From: Calliopsis andreniformis
Taxonomy: Eukaryota; Arthropoda; Insecta; Hymenoptera; Andrenidae
DNA length: 64,000 nt
Assembly (NCBI RefSeq): GCF_051401765.1
Contig: NC_135071.1
Span: 18,826,961-18,890,960, forward strand
Direction of reading: 5' to 3'
Shown: in pieces, positions 24,160 through 37,073 of the stretch
Position numbering within the stretch: the stretch's first letter is position 1
Layout of the letters: every line of letters starts with the position of its first letter
Made by a program: the position numbers and the translations under genes
The notes under the pieces: generated by a model
Told to the model about the DNA's origin: nothing
Database searches by the model: none
The model's input: only the letters and a program-made list of their open reading frames with translations

Positions 24160-24966
24160 TATATGAAATCACTATACATTTAATATTAGGTACGCTTATT
24201 TGACATATCAGAGAAATGCATTTTTATACTGACATTAAGTAAACACGAAATAAGCTATTTTTATTAAGGTCTTACATGTAGTATAACTAACTAATTTAAT
24301 TGTAAAAAGTAAATTGAATTTATATTTTTATAAGTGGAGATGGAATGTATGTAAAATATTTAAAACTTTACATTTGTAACTACTTTTTTATAGTCTTTAA
24401 GGGGAACGATAATGTTATATCTATCTTCCATAAAACTTTAAACGCTTAATATTTATATCGTTATTGTTGATATAAAGTTTATAAATAACAATATCAAATT
24501 TTATTACTTTGTTACAAAAATATATTTTTAAATTTATATAAGTACGTGATAGGTGTTGTATATATATTATTTAACAAATACACATAAGTTTAAAAAACAG
24601 TCATAAAAAATATTAAAAAATAAGATTGTTACATTTGTAATAACATCATATATTTTATTTTTCACCTCTATACTATATAACAACATATCTTAAGTTTTAA
24701 TACCAAAACAGTACTTCTATAAAACGCTTTTCCTTGAGAAATAAAAAAAATAAAACCACTTTAACAAGTTAAAATCTATTCTATCTCATAACAAAAAAAT
24801 GAAATAGTAGATTCAATAAATCTCTTTATTGCACATTGGAATTTATAAAAGCTTAAGGAGATATGATATCAATTAGTAACATCATAAGTGGAATGCTTGA
24901 CAGTACAACAAAAAATAGTAGTCTTATACACATGTAAAGTACCTTCTGAAATATCTGATACACATC
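24160..24966. other. Shared 3' flank of AUH (+) and PMM (-)
   Basis: About 800 bp of AT-rich DNA between convergent genes. A minus-strand poly(A) signal (TTTATT, 24835-24840) suits phosphomannomutase. Several AATAAA-like motifs on the plus strand (near 24480 and 24740) suit AUH. No other signal was seen. Confidence 0.6.
24835..24840 (-). terminator. Poly(A) signal, phosphomannomutase
   Basis: AATAAA on the minus strand (TTTATT on the plus strand), about 127 bases past the stop codon. Confidence 0.5.
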
Positions 24967-25986
24967 TTATGCACATTGCATAGGAACAGTGAGTTGTTCT
25001 TTCTCTTTATTTTCTTTAATAACTGCCATAAGAACATTCAACTGCTTGATTGTATCTTCTGGACAAGTGACGCGATGTCCAATAGTTAAATCACTTTCAT
25101 AAATTTCATAATCATTACCACCTTCTGTTGTCTTATCTCCAAAGAAATGTATTTCATCATATCCTTCTATGTATCTAAGACAGTATGTTTTATTCCAACC
25201 AACAGGAAAAACATCAAAAGAAATTTGGCCTCCTTTACATGTAAAGTAATAATTATTTAATATAATATATAAACATATTTAAACATTATTGTAGCTATAA
25301 CTTTTACTCACCAATACTATATGTTAAAGCAAGGTCTGGAAATTCTTTCTTAAGAGCTTGAATGAATTTCTGACGAACCTGATGCTCAATATCATATTCA
25401 TAAAACTGAATACGTTCTTCTCTAGTACAATTACGACCAACTGGTGATATGTTAAGCATTCCTGTTCTGAATTCAATGAATGTTCCTCTTTTAAATGGCA
25501 AATGTAATTCAGAAATATATCGTAAGCAAAAATTAATTAAATCCTGTAATGCCTCTTCACCAATCATACTTTGGATTGTCTGAAATAAAAAATTGGTTCA
25601 GAAATAAATCAGTAATTTAAAAAAATGTTCTTTTAACTTTATATAATTTTTTACTTACTTCTGCAGGTAACTGTTTGCCATCTTTAAAAGCAATAAGTCC
25701 ATTTTCAGCAAAAACATATTTATATTTTTCAAATATGCTTCCACCACCCAGTTGTTCCTTGAGTTTAACTAAATCTGATCCTCCAATTACAGCTAGATCA
25801 AACTCCTTTTTAACAGTCTCTAGTACAAACTTCTCAATATTCGGTTTGATTGGCTAACAATAAATTAGACATTCATGTAGTTCAAGGTAATAACATTTTA
25901 ATAGTTTGCTATTAGATAGTATTTACCTGTCTAGGCTCAGTCAGCGTCCCATCAACATCAAACAAACATATTATCTTCTTCGACAT
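24967..25986 (-). CDS. PMM2: Phosphomannomutase
   Basis: Four exons: 25986-25927, 25853-25659, 25579-25312 and 25229-24967. They encode 261 aa (human PMM1 is 262, PMM2 246). The HAD-superfamily nucleophile motif FDVDGTLT spans residues 9-16, with Asp10 the phosphate acceptor and Asp12 the general acid/base. Other family motifs are [35 protein letters not shown] and the metal-binding [16 protein letters not shown]. It converts mannose-6-phosphate to mannose-1-phosphate for GDP-mannose and N-glycan synthesis in the cytosol. It is head-to-head with SGSH, with start codons 724 bp apart. PMM1 versus PMM2 identity cannot be fixed, as insects usually have one gene. Confidence 0.95.
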
Positions 25987-26710
25987 ATTAAAAGAATCTT
26001 GCTTACTCAACTAATCTAAAACAGAAATATGCACATGACAATTTGAAAAAAGAACAGTTTATACAATAAAAATAAAATATTTTTGTGTTCACTGCAAAAT
26101 GTTTAAGCACGAAAATATATGCTGAAAATTAATCTAAGGAATTTTTACTGTTATTTTTTAAGAATGATGCCAAAAAGTCACGATAAGTTATACGTGAATA
26201 TAATATACTTGTGAATAAGTCACGTGCAAGGCACATCCCATCATTATATATTAACAATCCCCCTCCATTTACAATGTCCCCGTTTTTCCTGACAGATTTT
26301 AAACGTCTCTAAAATTTGAAATGATGTTAACATGTTTAGATCGATGAATGACAGAGAGTACTATGCTGCGACTTGTATTTTTAATGCACACAACAATTTT
26401 AGAGCTTGCAGTAAAATTGCAAGTTCAATAAATTTTAGTATATTTATCACTTAGAATGTTGAATATAACCTATATACAGTAAATAAATCAATGGTTCACT
26501 AATAATTTACAGATTTTATAAAAAAACACGAGAAGAACAATGGACATTTCATTCTAGTTTTATTCAATCCGTCTTCCCTGTCTTCACCGATCATAAAATA
26601 CGTGGATGTTACAAATAAAATAAGACAGAAACAAAGTACAGACGACACAGTGGTTGATACGTGGCCAGTCTAGCGGGCTTTGTGTCTTGTTCTTATCTAT
26701 TTGAACTACA
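25987..26710. promoter_or_regulatory. Divergent promoter region, PMM (-) / SGSH (+)
   Basis: 724 bp between two start codons on opposite strands, AT-rich, with CACGTG at about 26221. No TATA box at an obvious position and no coding exon. Both transcription starts should lie here. Confidence 0.5.
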
Positions 26711-29148
26711 ATGTTGGAAAAAGTCTGGTTGAATAAATTACATTGCTTTGCCTTTTTTATCTTTTTGGAATTGCGTAATTTAAACGCGGTCGCTACACCG
26801 CATAAAAATGCTATCTTACTCTTAGGTAAACAAAAATTATGTCTTTCTTATCAAAAAAATTTTGATTTTGTAACAAATGAATGTGATTTTTTTTATTTAA
26901 ATATCTTTTTTATGTAGCCGATGATGGAGGATTTGAAATGCGATCGTATTTAAACAAAATTTGTCAAACACCTAATTTAGATAAGTTGGCAAAGGAAAGC
27001 TTGTTATTCAATAATGCATATACTTCAGTCAGCAGTTGCTCACCCAGGTACAAACGTTTAAATTTGTGTTAATGTATAAGTTAGAAACACTATAATTATT
27101 TTTATAACATTTCTTCAAATTTTAGTCGTTCTTCTTTGCTTACTGGATTACCAAATCACCAAAATGGAATGTATGGTCTCCATCATGGAATCCATCATTT
27201 TAATTCATTTGATAATGTTCAAAGTTTACCAAAAATATTAAAGAAAAATAATATACGAACAGGTATAGTTAATAAATTGTTAACCATGATGATTCATTGA
27301 CTATATTGAAATACTTCTTAGGTATCATTGGTAAAAAACATGTGGGACCAGTAGATGTATATCCTTTTGACTTTTCACAAACAGAAGAGAATAATTCTAT
27401 CCTTCAAGTTGGTCGAAACATTACTAAAATTAAACTTCTAGTTAGGGAGTTCCTTTCACAGAATAGAACAAAGTATGAGTTTTATTACATTTTAATTTAC
27501 CTTTTTAAATATAGAACTTTTATCAAATGAAATACACATGGTATAAGAGATAAACTATTTTCTATATTTTAGGCCCTTTTTTCTGTATGTTGCATTTCAT
27601 GATCCCCATAGATGTGGTCATACACATCCAGAATATGGCAATTTTTGTGAAAAATTTGGAAATGGAGATGTTGGTATGGGTACTATCCCTGATTGGCATC
27701 CAATATATTATCAGTGGGATCAAGTGAAAGTTCCCTACTTTGTTCAATATACAGAAGCTGCTAAACGAGATATTGCTGCTCAGTACACAACTATCTCTCG
27801 CTTAGACCAAGGTAATATTTTTTATAGAAAACTTTTTTTTGTATAGAAAATTCTTATATTGTCACCATTAAATTTCATAGTATCAAATCTTACAATTTTC
27901 AGTTATTCTTTAAAAGTGTCCCTATGATAAAATAATTTAAAGGAACAACATACAATTTTACAATACTTTAGGATTATAATTAAATAACAATATTGTTTTA
28001 AGAAATAACAAAATATTCCAATTTTAAAGGTGTAGGTTTAGTTTTGAAAGAAGTGGAAGATGCTGGTTTTAAAGATAACACATTAGTGATCTATACATCC
28101 GATAATGGCATACCATTTCCAAATGGTAGAACAAATCTATATGATCCAGGTATCGAAAATATTTTAAATCATAACTATTTAAGTAATTAAATATGTTCAG
28201 AAGAATTAAAAATATTCACTATACAAAAATAATTAAATTTCCCATAATGTTAGGTTTAGCAGAACCTATGATGATTAGGTCACCAGTTCCCAACCATAGG
28301 AGAAACAGTGTGACATATAGTTTAACATCTTTATTAGATATTGTACCAACACTACTAGATTGGTTTAACATACCCTATATGAATCAATCTTCTGCTGATA
28401 TAAATGAAGTTGCTCCTCCACCTTTAACAGGAAAATCACTCCTTCCACTTCTTGTTGAAGGTAAATCTAAACTAATTCTCTATCTCCTCTATTAAGGCAA
28501 CCCTTAACATTATTTTGTTGTGCATTTATGTATGCAGAGCTTCCAGAAAACAACACAGCTATTTTTGCCAGTCAGACACATCATGAGATTACTATGTATT
28601 ATCCCATGCGTGCTATTAGAACTAAAAGATACAAACTAATACATAATATTAATTACAAAATGCCATTTCCCATTGATCAGGACTTTTATGTCTCTCCAAC
28701 ATTTCAGGTGACCTGTAAAAGTATAAAATTCTTAATGTAAAAAGGCATGTTATATTGTCCAGTCTTCTGGTTTAAATTCATAAAATATGTTACAGGATCT
28801 TTTAAATAGAACTAAAAATCATCAACCACTTCGGTGGTACAAGACATTAAAAACTTATTATGAGAGACCTGAATGGGAATTATATGATCTAAAATATGAC
28901 CCAGAGGAAAGAAATAATATTGCTTCTAAGCCATCTGTAAAGGTAAATACAAGAAAGATGTCATGATCTTTCATGTATTTAACTAATCTAAGGAACTTTT
29001 CAATTTTTAGGACATTTTTACTGATTTACAAGAAAGATTATTTAAATGGCAAGAAATGACTGATGATCCATGGCTTTGTGCACCAGGTGGCATTCTTGAA
29101 AGTATAAGAAACAAAGATTCTACATGTATGCCACTTGAAAATTTTTAA
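26711..29148 (+). CDS. SGSH: N-sulfoglucosamine sulfohydrolase (heparan N-sulfatase)
   Basis: Ten exons: 26711-26825, 26918-27047, 27126-27262, 27322-27472, 27573-27811, 28030-28149, 28254-28460, 28538-28707, 28796-28942 and 29011-29148. They give 517 aa (human 502). An N-terminal hydrophobic segment (residues 10-25) serves as signal peptide. The metal-binding ADDGGFE (39-45) is followed by the sulfatase signature [11 protein letters not shown]. Its Cys79 would be converted to formylglycine, and the CSPSR arginine codon is split by intron 2. [37 protein letters not shown] and [19 protein letters not shown] match the SGSH family closely. The enzyme removes N-linked sulfate from glucosamine in lysosomal heparan sulfate degradation. 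A poly(A) signal AATAAA lies at 29264. Confidence 0.96.
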
Positions 29149-29263
29149 AAGGTCCAACTATTTTAGCTTGTTAAAAAGTAATGTATCATTTTTCATATAC
29201 ATTTAATACTGACAATACAATTTCTAATTATGATAGAATTGTGTGCAATTTTTATATTCTATA

Positions 29264-29269
29264 AATAAA
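29264..29269 (+). terminator. Poly(A) signal, SGSH
   Basis: AATAAA 116 bases beyond the stop codon in an AT-rich flank. Confidence 0.6.
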
Positions 29270-30308
29270 ATTTTTTACTAAAAGTACATTTAGATTAGGA
29301 AAATTGATTTTAGAATCTATGCTACTTAAACATTTTTTATTTCTGTTAGTAAGAAGTATAAGCAGCTAAACTCTTACATCTTTTTTTGAATACTCCACAT
29401 ACTTTATTCTTGCTAAAAATGAAGAAATTTTTATTGAAATATACTTGCCATAACAGTTTATATGGAAAAAATCGTATGTGGATTAGAAATATTCTTTGCA
29501 TCTTTTTCACGGTGTTTCGAAAGGATTTCGTTCAATTGACGAACATAAATCGACGATTTGTTCGCAGACTTTTCTACTGCTTTCAGTTCCGTCGAGATTT
29601 CATTCATCTAATGTATAAATTAATCGATTAAAATTAAGAGATGATTATTAATACGATTATCCTACATTATTTCTTTTCGAATCCTTACGTATTCTTTATA
29701 TCCCAAATATCTGTTGTACTTTCGATTATTATTGTAAATTTGTTTCACTTGTATCATAAAGACAAGGCACAATAAAAGACCACCGAGTAATACAAGTGAA
29801 TTTGTATTTTGAAAACCACGCAGAATGAGCATTACTCACGTTAAGGTTATGTTTATACAGAAATTCAAGCGATCGGAAAAATGTTGTGTAAAATGTATCA
29901 AAAATATTTGTTATTTGAACGTGTTTATATAAAAGAGTAGGAACTAAATATCACGTTCTATTAACGAATCAAGTACTTGCTAGCTACACTTATCAAATTA
30001 AGTATCTCACGTAAGAAACAGCGTTATATGTCGCTTATGATGATTTAAAACAGCGCTGTCCAGCGGCGGAGTCTCTCACTCATATGCTTTTTAAATATAT
30101 CATCACACAGAATGTAGCATACTTAGTATATTTTATTATCTCAACAATATTCCCAATACAATAATTTGCAAAAATGCAACAAAGTTGCAGGCATGTTCTC
30201 GAAAATCAACATTGTTGCGGGGAATTTCGAGAACGCGAATTCGTTTACAACATCGTTATAGGCGAGGAAAGTGTACCAATTCTGCCTTTTAATATTTGTA
30301 TCCAAATT

Positions 30309-30314
30309 TTTATT
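30309..30314 (-). terminator. Poly(A) signal, Rpn12
   Basis: AATAAA on the minus strand, 34 bases past the stop codon; a short 3' UTR is implied. Confidence 0.5.
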
Positions 30315-30347
30315 AGTCTATAAAATACAGAAAGATATACATGTTTG

Positions 30348-31490
30348 TTAAACAATCATTTCAAGTTCTCTTGCATAATCGATCGCTAATGTAGCTAAGT
30401 CTGCGCTCGGGATCGGTCTCGAGGGTTGACTTCGATTAGTGGCTTCCGTTTTCTTTTCACTAGCTGTACTGAAGTAGAAGTACCCATCCTTAGCTAATGT
30501 CCAGTTTTTCTTTGCTGCAAATGCTTTCATGTCTTCCTCTGAAGTTAAATTTAACATTCTTGCAGCATCCTGAATAGAAATCTTGTCATATGCACTTTCC
30601 ATACACGTTCCAATTTCATCGCGGACAGTATTCAATAAAATATCTGTGAAGAAATTGTAGGATGCATCTGGCACATTGTCTTTGGCTAAGAATATTTTGT
30701 TGTAAGATCCTTCCATTAAATATTGTTCTAAGCTTAAGGGGTGTCGAATATAGACATTTGACTGGATCTGATCAGAAGGCAGTAGTTCTAATTCTGTGTG
30801 AAATTCAGCTACACGATTTTGAGATAACAATAACAAGAGATTTAGACCAAGAAGATGATATTTGTATGCAGACTCCATCAGCTCTGCTTTATAATCAAAA
30901 TAATAACATTTCAACTGTGCCATATAACGCTCAAAAGAAGGAATATCTTCTACTAGTATACTCCATTGTGCTCCATATTCTAAAACCTGACCTGAAATCA
31001 TTAAAATATCTCTTTTTAATAGTGGAACCTGAATAAATTTTTATTTTATTTAGGCATGCTAATACGTACGCGCTACAAACAATTCCTTTTTACTTAGTGT
31101 ACCGTTGGATGTTGGAAGAAATCTCATGCTTACAAGACTCTTCTGTAAAAATAAATTATTCAATGAAAGTATTGGTATATTTATTAAATTCAAGAATTAA
31201 TACACGTAGAATTCACAATTAATAAGACACTGCACTTTAAATGCAAAATAACTTTGTATTTGGAACATGATGACAATCAAATTTTGACAGACCACCAAAG
31301 TAAATGAGGTTATATTTCTATATCATTCTCAGGATAAATTATTTTGAATGACAAACACTTAACAATTTATTATATACACTACCTTTAACTCCTTCAGGAT
31401 CTCTCCACATTTTTTCAAATCAATGGGCTCATTTGCCCATTCTTTTTTGAGATCTCCGAGATGGGTACAGACATTCGCCAATGCAGCCAT
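30348..31490 (-). CDS. Rpn12: 26S proteasome regulatory subunit Rpn12 (PSMD8)
   Basis: Three exons: 31490-31383, 31142-31070 and 30991-30348. They encode 274 aa. The C-terminal exon carries the highly conserved CSN8/PSMD8/eIF3K (PCI) region: [60 protein letters not shown], and the terminal YARELEMIV, which in Rpn12 docks during lid assembly. It is a lid component of the 19S particle. The start codon lies in AAAATGGCTGC, a TISU/YY1-like context. Exon 2 ends in phase 1 at GTACGT. It is head-to-head with eEF1-gamma. Confidence 0.96.
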
Positions 31491-32142
31491 TTTCGGATAC
31501 AAACCTACAGCCTACAACCATTTAGCATATATATTGTAGATAACCCATTGCAAAAAAAGTATATGCAAAATTGACTATTTGTTCTACCAAAGACTAAAAA
31601 CTAAAAACAGGTAAACAGTTTTATTGATTTCAAGCAACAACAATAAAATATTGTAGTGAAATTATTTATTGTAAACTGTGCTTTATGATCTAATCTGCAA
31701 TTCAATATTTTTATATTTTAAGAAAATATACATTAAATAATACACAATAATTTTGGTTATTATCTATTTTATGGTATATATTTTATAGCACAAAAAATAT
31801 ATCATTTTTGTATTTCATATACGTTAGATAAATTAAACAGTGATTGGCAAATCAGAATAGTGTATTTTTCAAATGGTCCATATTTTCAGTTCGTGTTCTC
31901 CAAATTCTACAGTTAGTTCTAATAGTATGTTCGTCTCTAGTGTCAGATTAAATTGATTTTTCTTACTTTGTCATTGATTTTCGATTCAGAAATTTGAAGT
32001 GCGGCTCGCTAAGGTGTGTGTGAGATTATACGTATTAAGGCTACGTCGGTGGAGACGTATCTATTTGTGTGCAGAGACTTTATGCACTTAAGAGAAACGA
32101 TCTTTACCGGCCTTCGACTTCCTCTTCCCGTAACTGGATATA
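31491..32142. promoter_or_regulatory. Divergent promoter region, Rpn12 (-) / eEF1-gamma (+)
   Basis: 652 bp separate the two start codons. The half near Rpn12 is AT-rich. The half near eEF1-gamma (31960-32140) is CpG-containing and ends in a pyrimidine-rich leader, as expected for a translation-factor mRNA. No ORF. Confidence 0.5.
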
Positions 32143-34433
32143 ATGGCGTCTGGAGTAAGTCTCTCTCGTGCGATTTGCACCGCTAAACATCGGCGTTACT
32201 ATAAGCTGTCGACAACGTGCATCCTGTTAGAAATAGAATTTAACGCTGAAACTAGCTAATGGAGTCACGATTTATTTCAGACTCTGTACACGTACCCGGA
32301 AAACTTCAGAGCCTACAAGGTGCTGATCGCGGCTCAATACTCCGGCGCTCAGGTCAAGATCGCGAATGATTTCGTTTTCGGCGAGACAAACAAAAATGAA
32401 GCCTTCTTGAAGAAGTTCCCGCTGGGAAAGGTAAGTCTATTCTTACTCAAAAGAGAAACATTTACGGTATTTTTTCCAACGTGTTACATGGGAATTGGCA
32501 AACCAGCTGGTATGACTTTTTGGAAAGTATCACTGAACACGAGATTTGTCTTACTTGACTTTCACTTCAGATACTTTACTATTTCTTTGCTTAATGCTTT
32601 ATATATTTATAGATTCTAATATAAAATAGTGAGATTAGTGCACTCTGAATGAAATGATTTTTTTATATGTGGTTTATGAATTATTTTAAAGTAATCAAGT
32701 TGAAGGAATCACTTTTTTTATCATATACTTTATGAATCTGTGTGTAATTTGTTATTCTAGGTCCCAGCATTTGAAACATGCGACGGAAAATGTATTACAG
32801 AGAGCAATGCCATTGCTTACTATGGTAAGCTTTATGAGTAAAGTGTCTGTGTAAGATAACTCACATATGCTAAGAAAATATCTTTGTTTTTTTTAGTGGC
32901 TAATGATCAGTTAAGAGGTAAAACTGATTTTGAACGTGCAGAAATTATTCAATGGTTTGGATTCGCTGATTCTGAGATTCTTCCAGCTAGCTGTGCATGG
33001 GTATTTCCACTACTTGGTATTATGCCATATAATAAACAGGTATGAATGAATTTTAATACTTTTTTTTTATTATTCCTCCTACAAAGGCAAAAGTAGTTTT
33101 ATACCTTAACTATTTTTGTAACCCTAGGAGGTATATGAACAATAGCATGTTGTTTATCTGCATATGGAGTTTACATATGTGCTTAACAAGATGCACACAC
33201 ACATTTTTTACTATAGATTGTGTTCTGTTAATCTTTCTTTTTTTTTTAAGTTTGAAACTGACTTAATGAATGAAAATTTCAGACAGTGGAACATGCTAAA
33301 GATGATGTAAAGAAAGCCTTGACTGCCCTTAACTCTCACTTATTAACACGTACTTACTTGGTTGGAGAACGACTGACTTTAGCTGATATTAGTGTAGCTA
33401 TGACATTACTTCATTTATATCAGTACATACTCGAACCAAATTTACGTAAACCCTATCAGAATGTAAATCGATGGTTTCAAACTGTTATTTATCAGCCTGA
33501 ATCAATGGCTGTAATCGGTGCCTTCAAATTGGCTGAAAAAACTCTTGAATATGATCCAAAGAAATATGCAGAGACTCAAGGAAAAGTAAGTATTACTTCA
33601 CTTTCATGTACACTTAAGTACGTTTTACATTGTACTAACAATTCGTATTGTTTTAGTCTTCAAAGAAGGAGAAGAAGGAAAAGGAATCCAAAAAAGAATC
33701 AAAAGAATCAAAAGAAGCAAAGGAACCAAAAGAATCTAAGAAAGAGGCAGCGGAAGAATTAGACCCTGCAGACGCCGCTCTGGCTGCAGAACCCAAAACT
33801 ACAAACCCTTTTGATACTTTACCCAAAGGTTCTTTTGACCTTGACGATTTTAAGAGATTCTATTCTAATGAAGATGAAGCAAAATCTATTCCCTATTTTT
33901 GGCAAAAGTTCGATCCAGAACACTATAGTATTTGGCTTGGTGAATATAAATATAACGACGAATTAACGAAGGTAATATAAAAATATATTTTAATCTTAAT
34001 ACATGTATTGGAATATAGTTATGAATGAATTATTTTTATTTTGCACAGGTTTTCATGTCGTGTAATTTAATCAGTGGAATGTATCAACGACTAGACAAAA
34101 TGAGGAAGGGTGCGTTTGCCAGTGCATGTCTATTTGGAACAGATAATGACAGTACTATCAGTGGTATTTGGGTTTGGCGCGGACAGGAACTGGCGTTTAC
34201 GGTTGGTTTTCTTATCGTGCTCATACATATTTCTATAATTAATTAGAAATAGAATATAATGATATTTTTCCATACAGTTATGTCCAGATTGGCAAGTAGA
34301 CTATGAATCATACAGTTGGACCAAGTTAGACCCAACTAAAACAGAGACAAAAGATTTGGTTCAACAATACTTCAGCTGGACTGGTACCGATAAGGAAGGG
34401 CGAAAGTTTAATCAGGGAAAGATTTTCAAGTAA
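32143..34433 (+). CDS. eEF1gamma: Translation elongation factor 1-gamma
   Basis: Eight exons: 32143-32154 (only four codons, MASG), 32281-32430, 32761-32824, 32897-33039, 33283-33585, 33657-33971, 34049-34201 and 34278-34433. They give 431 aa (human 437). Exons 2-5 encode the GST-like N- and C-subdomains ([38 protein letters not shown]). The start of exon 6 is a Lys/Glu-rich linker with KESKE repeats, followed by the conserved EF1G domain ([41 protein letters not shown], ending NQGKIFK). The protein scaffolds eEF1B, the nucleotide-exchange complex for eEF1A. A poly(A) signal AATAAA is at 34479. Confidence 0.97.
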
Positions 34434-35269
34434 AATTTTGCCATATACTTACTATTAAACAGAATACTGTTCGTATGAAATAAACGTAAAAACTTAACTA
34501 AACGCCATCGAACTTTACATGAAAAAGAAACCTTTAGAATCCTCTGTTTAATAGGATATTTTTGAAAATAATGTTCCTCTCTATAGATCTCTGTTGTATC
34601 ACTTGATGCTTTTGCTTTTAAGTTTACTGTATTGCAGTTAACAGAAGCCTTTTACGCATCTAGTTTTAATACACTATATACCTATAATACTTCCATTTTG
34701 TGTGGTACTTTGATATTATTTTAAAATTAAATAATGCACAGCATGATATGAACATGCAATGATTTAATTTTTAACAAAATGGTGTGATATTTACTTTGGC
34801 ATACATACTTTTACAAACTTTTATTTCAAGCATTTGTGTTAAATTATTTAATTTATAAATTGTTCTAAACTATCGTATAGAAATACAAATAATAGATTTA
34901 AGAAATGAAGTTGCTTTATTCATTTGTTACTGGCTGTTTAATAAAAAGGAAAGTCTATATTGTGGTTTATATTTGGATATAAAGACAGAAATATATGACA
35001 TACTAGAAATCACTTTTCATATCAGTTTAGACTTAAGTTTCAAAGGTAAAATAAAGCTATTATACATTCATCCATTAAATTAAACTTTGTAAATCTATTA
35101 TGACAATATTAAAAAGTGAATACTTAATACTAGAAAACAGATTACACACTTTGTTTTATTCGTTTTTTCTTTTAACAAGTAGTTTAACAATTATGGTAGA
35201 AACATGTATGTACTGTTTTATACATTTACAAATCATTCAGTCCTTACTTATGACCATATTTGCAACAAT
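34434..35269. other. Convergent 3' flank of eEF1-gamma (+) and mL49 (-)
   Basis: AT-rich with no coding signal. AATAAA at 34479-34484 and again near 35051 suit eEF1-gamma. TTTATT motifs at about 34916 and 35155 read as minus-strand poly(A) signals for mL49, so the 3' ends may overlap. Confidence 0.55.
34479..34484 (+). terminator. Poly(A) signal, eEF1-gamma
   Basis: AATAAA 46 bases beyond the stop codon at 34433. Confidence 0.6.
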
Positions 35270-36458
35270 TTAAAATCCCTTATCAATGAACCATTTCTTG
35301 ACAAGAGATACATAATCACCTCTGTACACAATCTCACCTATAAGTTCATTTACACGAACACCTATTTTTCTACCTGTTTCTTGTTTTAAATATTTTGTTA
35401 ATTCAGCCTCTAATGTCCAAATATCTCCTTGAATTTTACGGATTTGGGTCAATCTCCTTATTCCTCGATATGATATTATCAGGTAGACAGGAATCATGTA
35501 ATGTCTTGTGCGCATTACATAATATGGAAATTCTCTTGGTTTTGCTGTACAAATTTAAGTTAATAAAATACAAATTTGACAACTTTGTATCACTCTCAAC
35601 AGAAATTTAATAAATAAACCTCTGCATCTTATTTTTTAAAACATTGAACGTGACTCACCAACAGGTGGTTTCCATCCAGATGGTAAGTCCTTATTTTCTA
35701 AAGGAGGTATGGGTATAACCATAGGTTTAAGTAACCGCTCTACATATTCCCATTCCTTAGGATCCTGTGTCACTTCATAATCTGTATAGCTCGAAGGGTC
35801 TTTGTACACAGGAGAAGAGGTGTAAGATCCCCATCTTTTCTGAATCTAGCACAAATAAAAAATACTCAAAATTCACAGGATCCAAATGCTTACAAAAATT
35901 AGTGTATACATATTTCCAAACAAAACCCAATTATCATTTAAAAAAAAAAAAAAAATAACATTCCTTTCTCTTTGCAAACATATATAAAACAGTACCGAAG
36001 AAAAAAAAACTATATGCCTTCTCTACTTAACATTAGAATAATATGGCGTAACAAGTATGCATTACGTTTCGAACTTTAATAATTGACGTTGCAGCATTCG
36101 CATTTCCACGCGATTCAATTATTCGTTTGCCGTTTCTCTTTCACAAAACCATCGCTAGTGTAAATTACAAACAGGCAAAAATAGAAAAATACAGACAAAC
36201 GTCTCGAGATCCAAAATTCAGTAAAAATTAACGACAGACATGCCTAGCGTGACTTCACTAGCGCGTGGCCCTTCGTGAGGCCAGGATTACGAGCCCACTG
36301 GAGCTTATCACTCCGCTGCTCAAAGACGAAAAACATCGACGAGTAACGATTACCTGACTAGCGATCGGCGCGAGCCTGTTCAGCGTTTCAGACCGATCGA
36401 GAGACCGAATAACAGCCGCTGAAAGTTTGGAGCGCGTGAAAAGCCGAAGGGCGGCCAT
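35270..36458 (-). CDS. mRpL49: Mitochondrial large-subunit ribosomal protein mL49
   Basis: Three exons: 36458-36354, 35845-35659 and 35544-35270. They encode 188 aa (human MRPL49 166). The N-terminus (MAALRLFTRSKLSAAVIRSL) is basic, amphipathic and free of acidic residues, a likely mitochondrial targeting peptide. The family core is YEVTQDPKEWEYVERLL, PSGWKPPVAKPREFPYYVMR and IPVYLIISYRGIRRLTQIRKI, with the C-terminal VNELIGEIVYRGDYV. The start was chosen at the first ATG of the conserved targeting peptide. The frame extends upstream without a better start. The ATG sits in AAAATGGCCGC (TISU/YY1-like). The 5' end is head-to-head with the Cys-rich gene. Confidence 0.92.
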
Positions 36459-37073
36459 TTTGACTTGGGTAAATAAGGGTCGGTGGCCGCCATTGGTGCG
36501 CACGGGCGCGTCTTCCTTTTCGTTCTCGTGCCAGATCGACTTTTTCTCCGCGACCAGCACGTATTTCCGTCGTTATCCCGTTCCTAGGAGAACCTCCGTC
36601 GCGCTAGCTCGCGATCCCAAACGACGAACGCGTCACCGTGAGATCGTGAGTACCGTAAAATCCGACAAATAACCGAGCCAGGGTTAGTTATCGCGAATAC
36701 TGTATAGATTTCGAAGTGTCGCGTTGCCCCTCATTTCGACGGAGGACCGAAGCGTTCCCGTGTAGGTTAGGTCGGCGATTTTCGGCTCGGGGGCAAGCAG
36801 GAACGTTCGAGGTGGTGAGCGTGTCGCGGACGCCGGTTCGCGTCGATCCGCGAGGGGTTGAATCCGAGGGAAATAACGCGTGGGAATTACCGCGAACGGA
36901 CTATGGACCTGGGAGAGGTCGTGTGTTCCGCCGTCAGGTGGCGGTAGCCTCAAAACAGTGGGACAGCGTACGAGAGACAGACACCCTGCAACGGGATCGT
37001 GTTTTCACGGAGTTTGTTTTCCGCATTTTCCCGCAAAGGCCACGCTTCTCGGCGGCAATTTTTCGGCCGAGAG
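36459..37073 (+). other. Shared CpG-rich promoter and 5' non-coding exon of the Cys-rich gene
   Basis: The segment is markedly CpG-rich compared with the surrounding AT-rich DNA. Its 5' part is the head-to-head promoter with mL49. Its 3' part reads as an untranslated first exon ending at the donor GAG/GTAAGT (37074). The frame that would splice in phase to the main ORF lacks any ATG, so this exon is called non-coding. Exact start sites are unknown. Confidence 0.55.

Larger units (their letters stand above)
29149..30347. other. Convergent 3' flank between SGSH (+) and Rpn12 (-)
   Basis: 1.2 kb, AT-rich. It contains AATAAA at 29264 for SGSH and TTTATT at 30309-30314 as the minus-strand signal for Rpn12. 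The 29386-29631 ORF has no domain and is not called. Confidence 0.6.
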
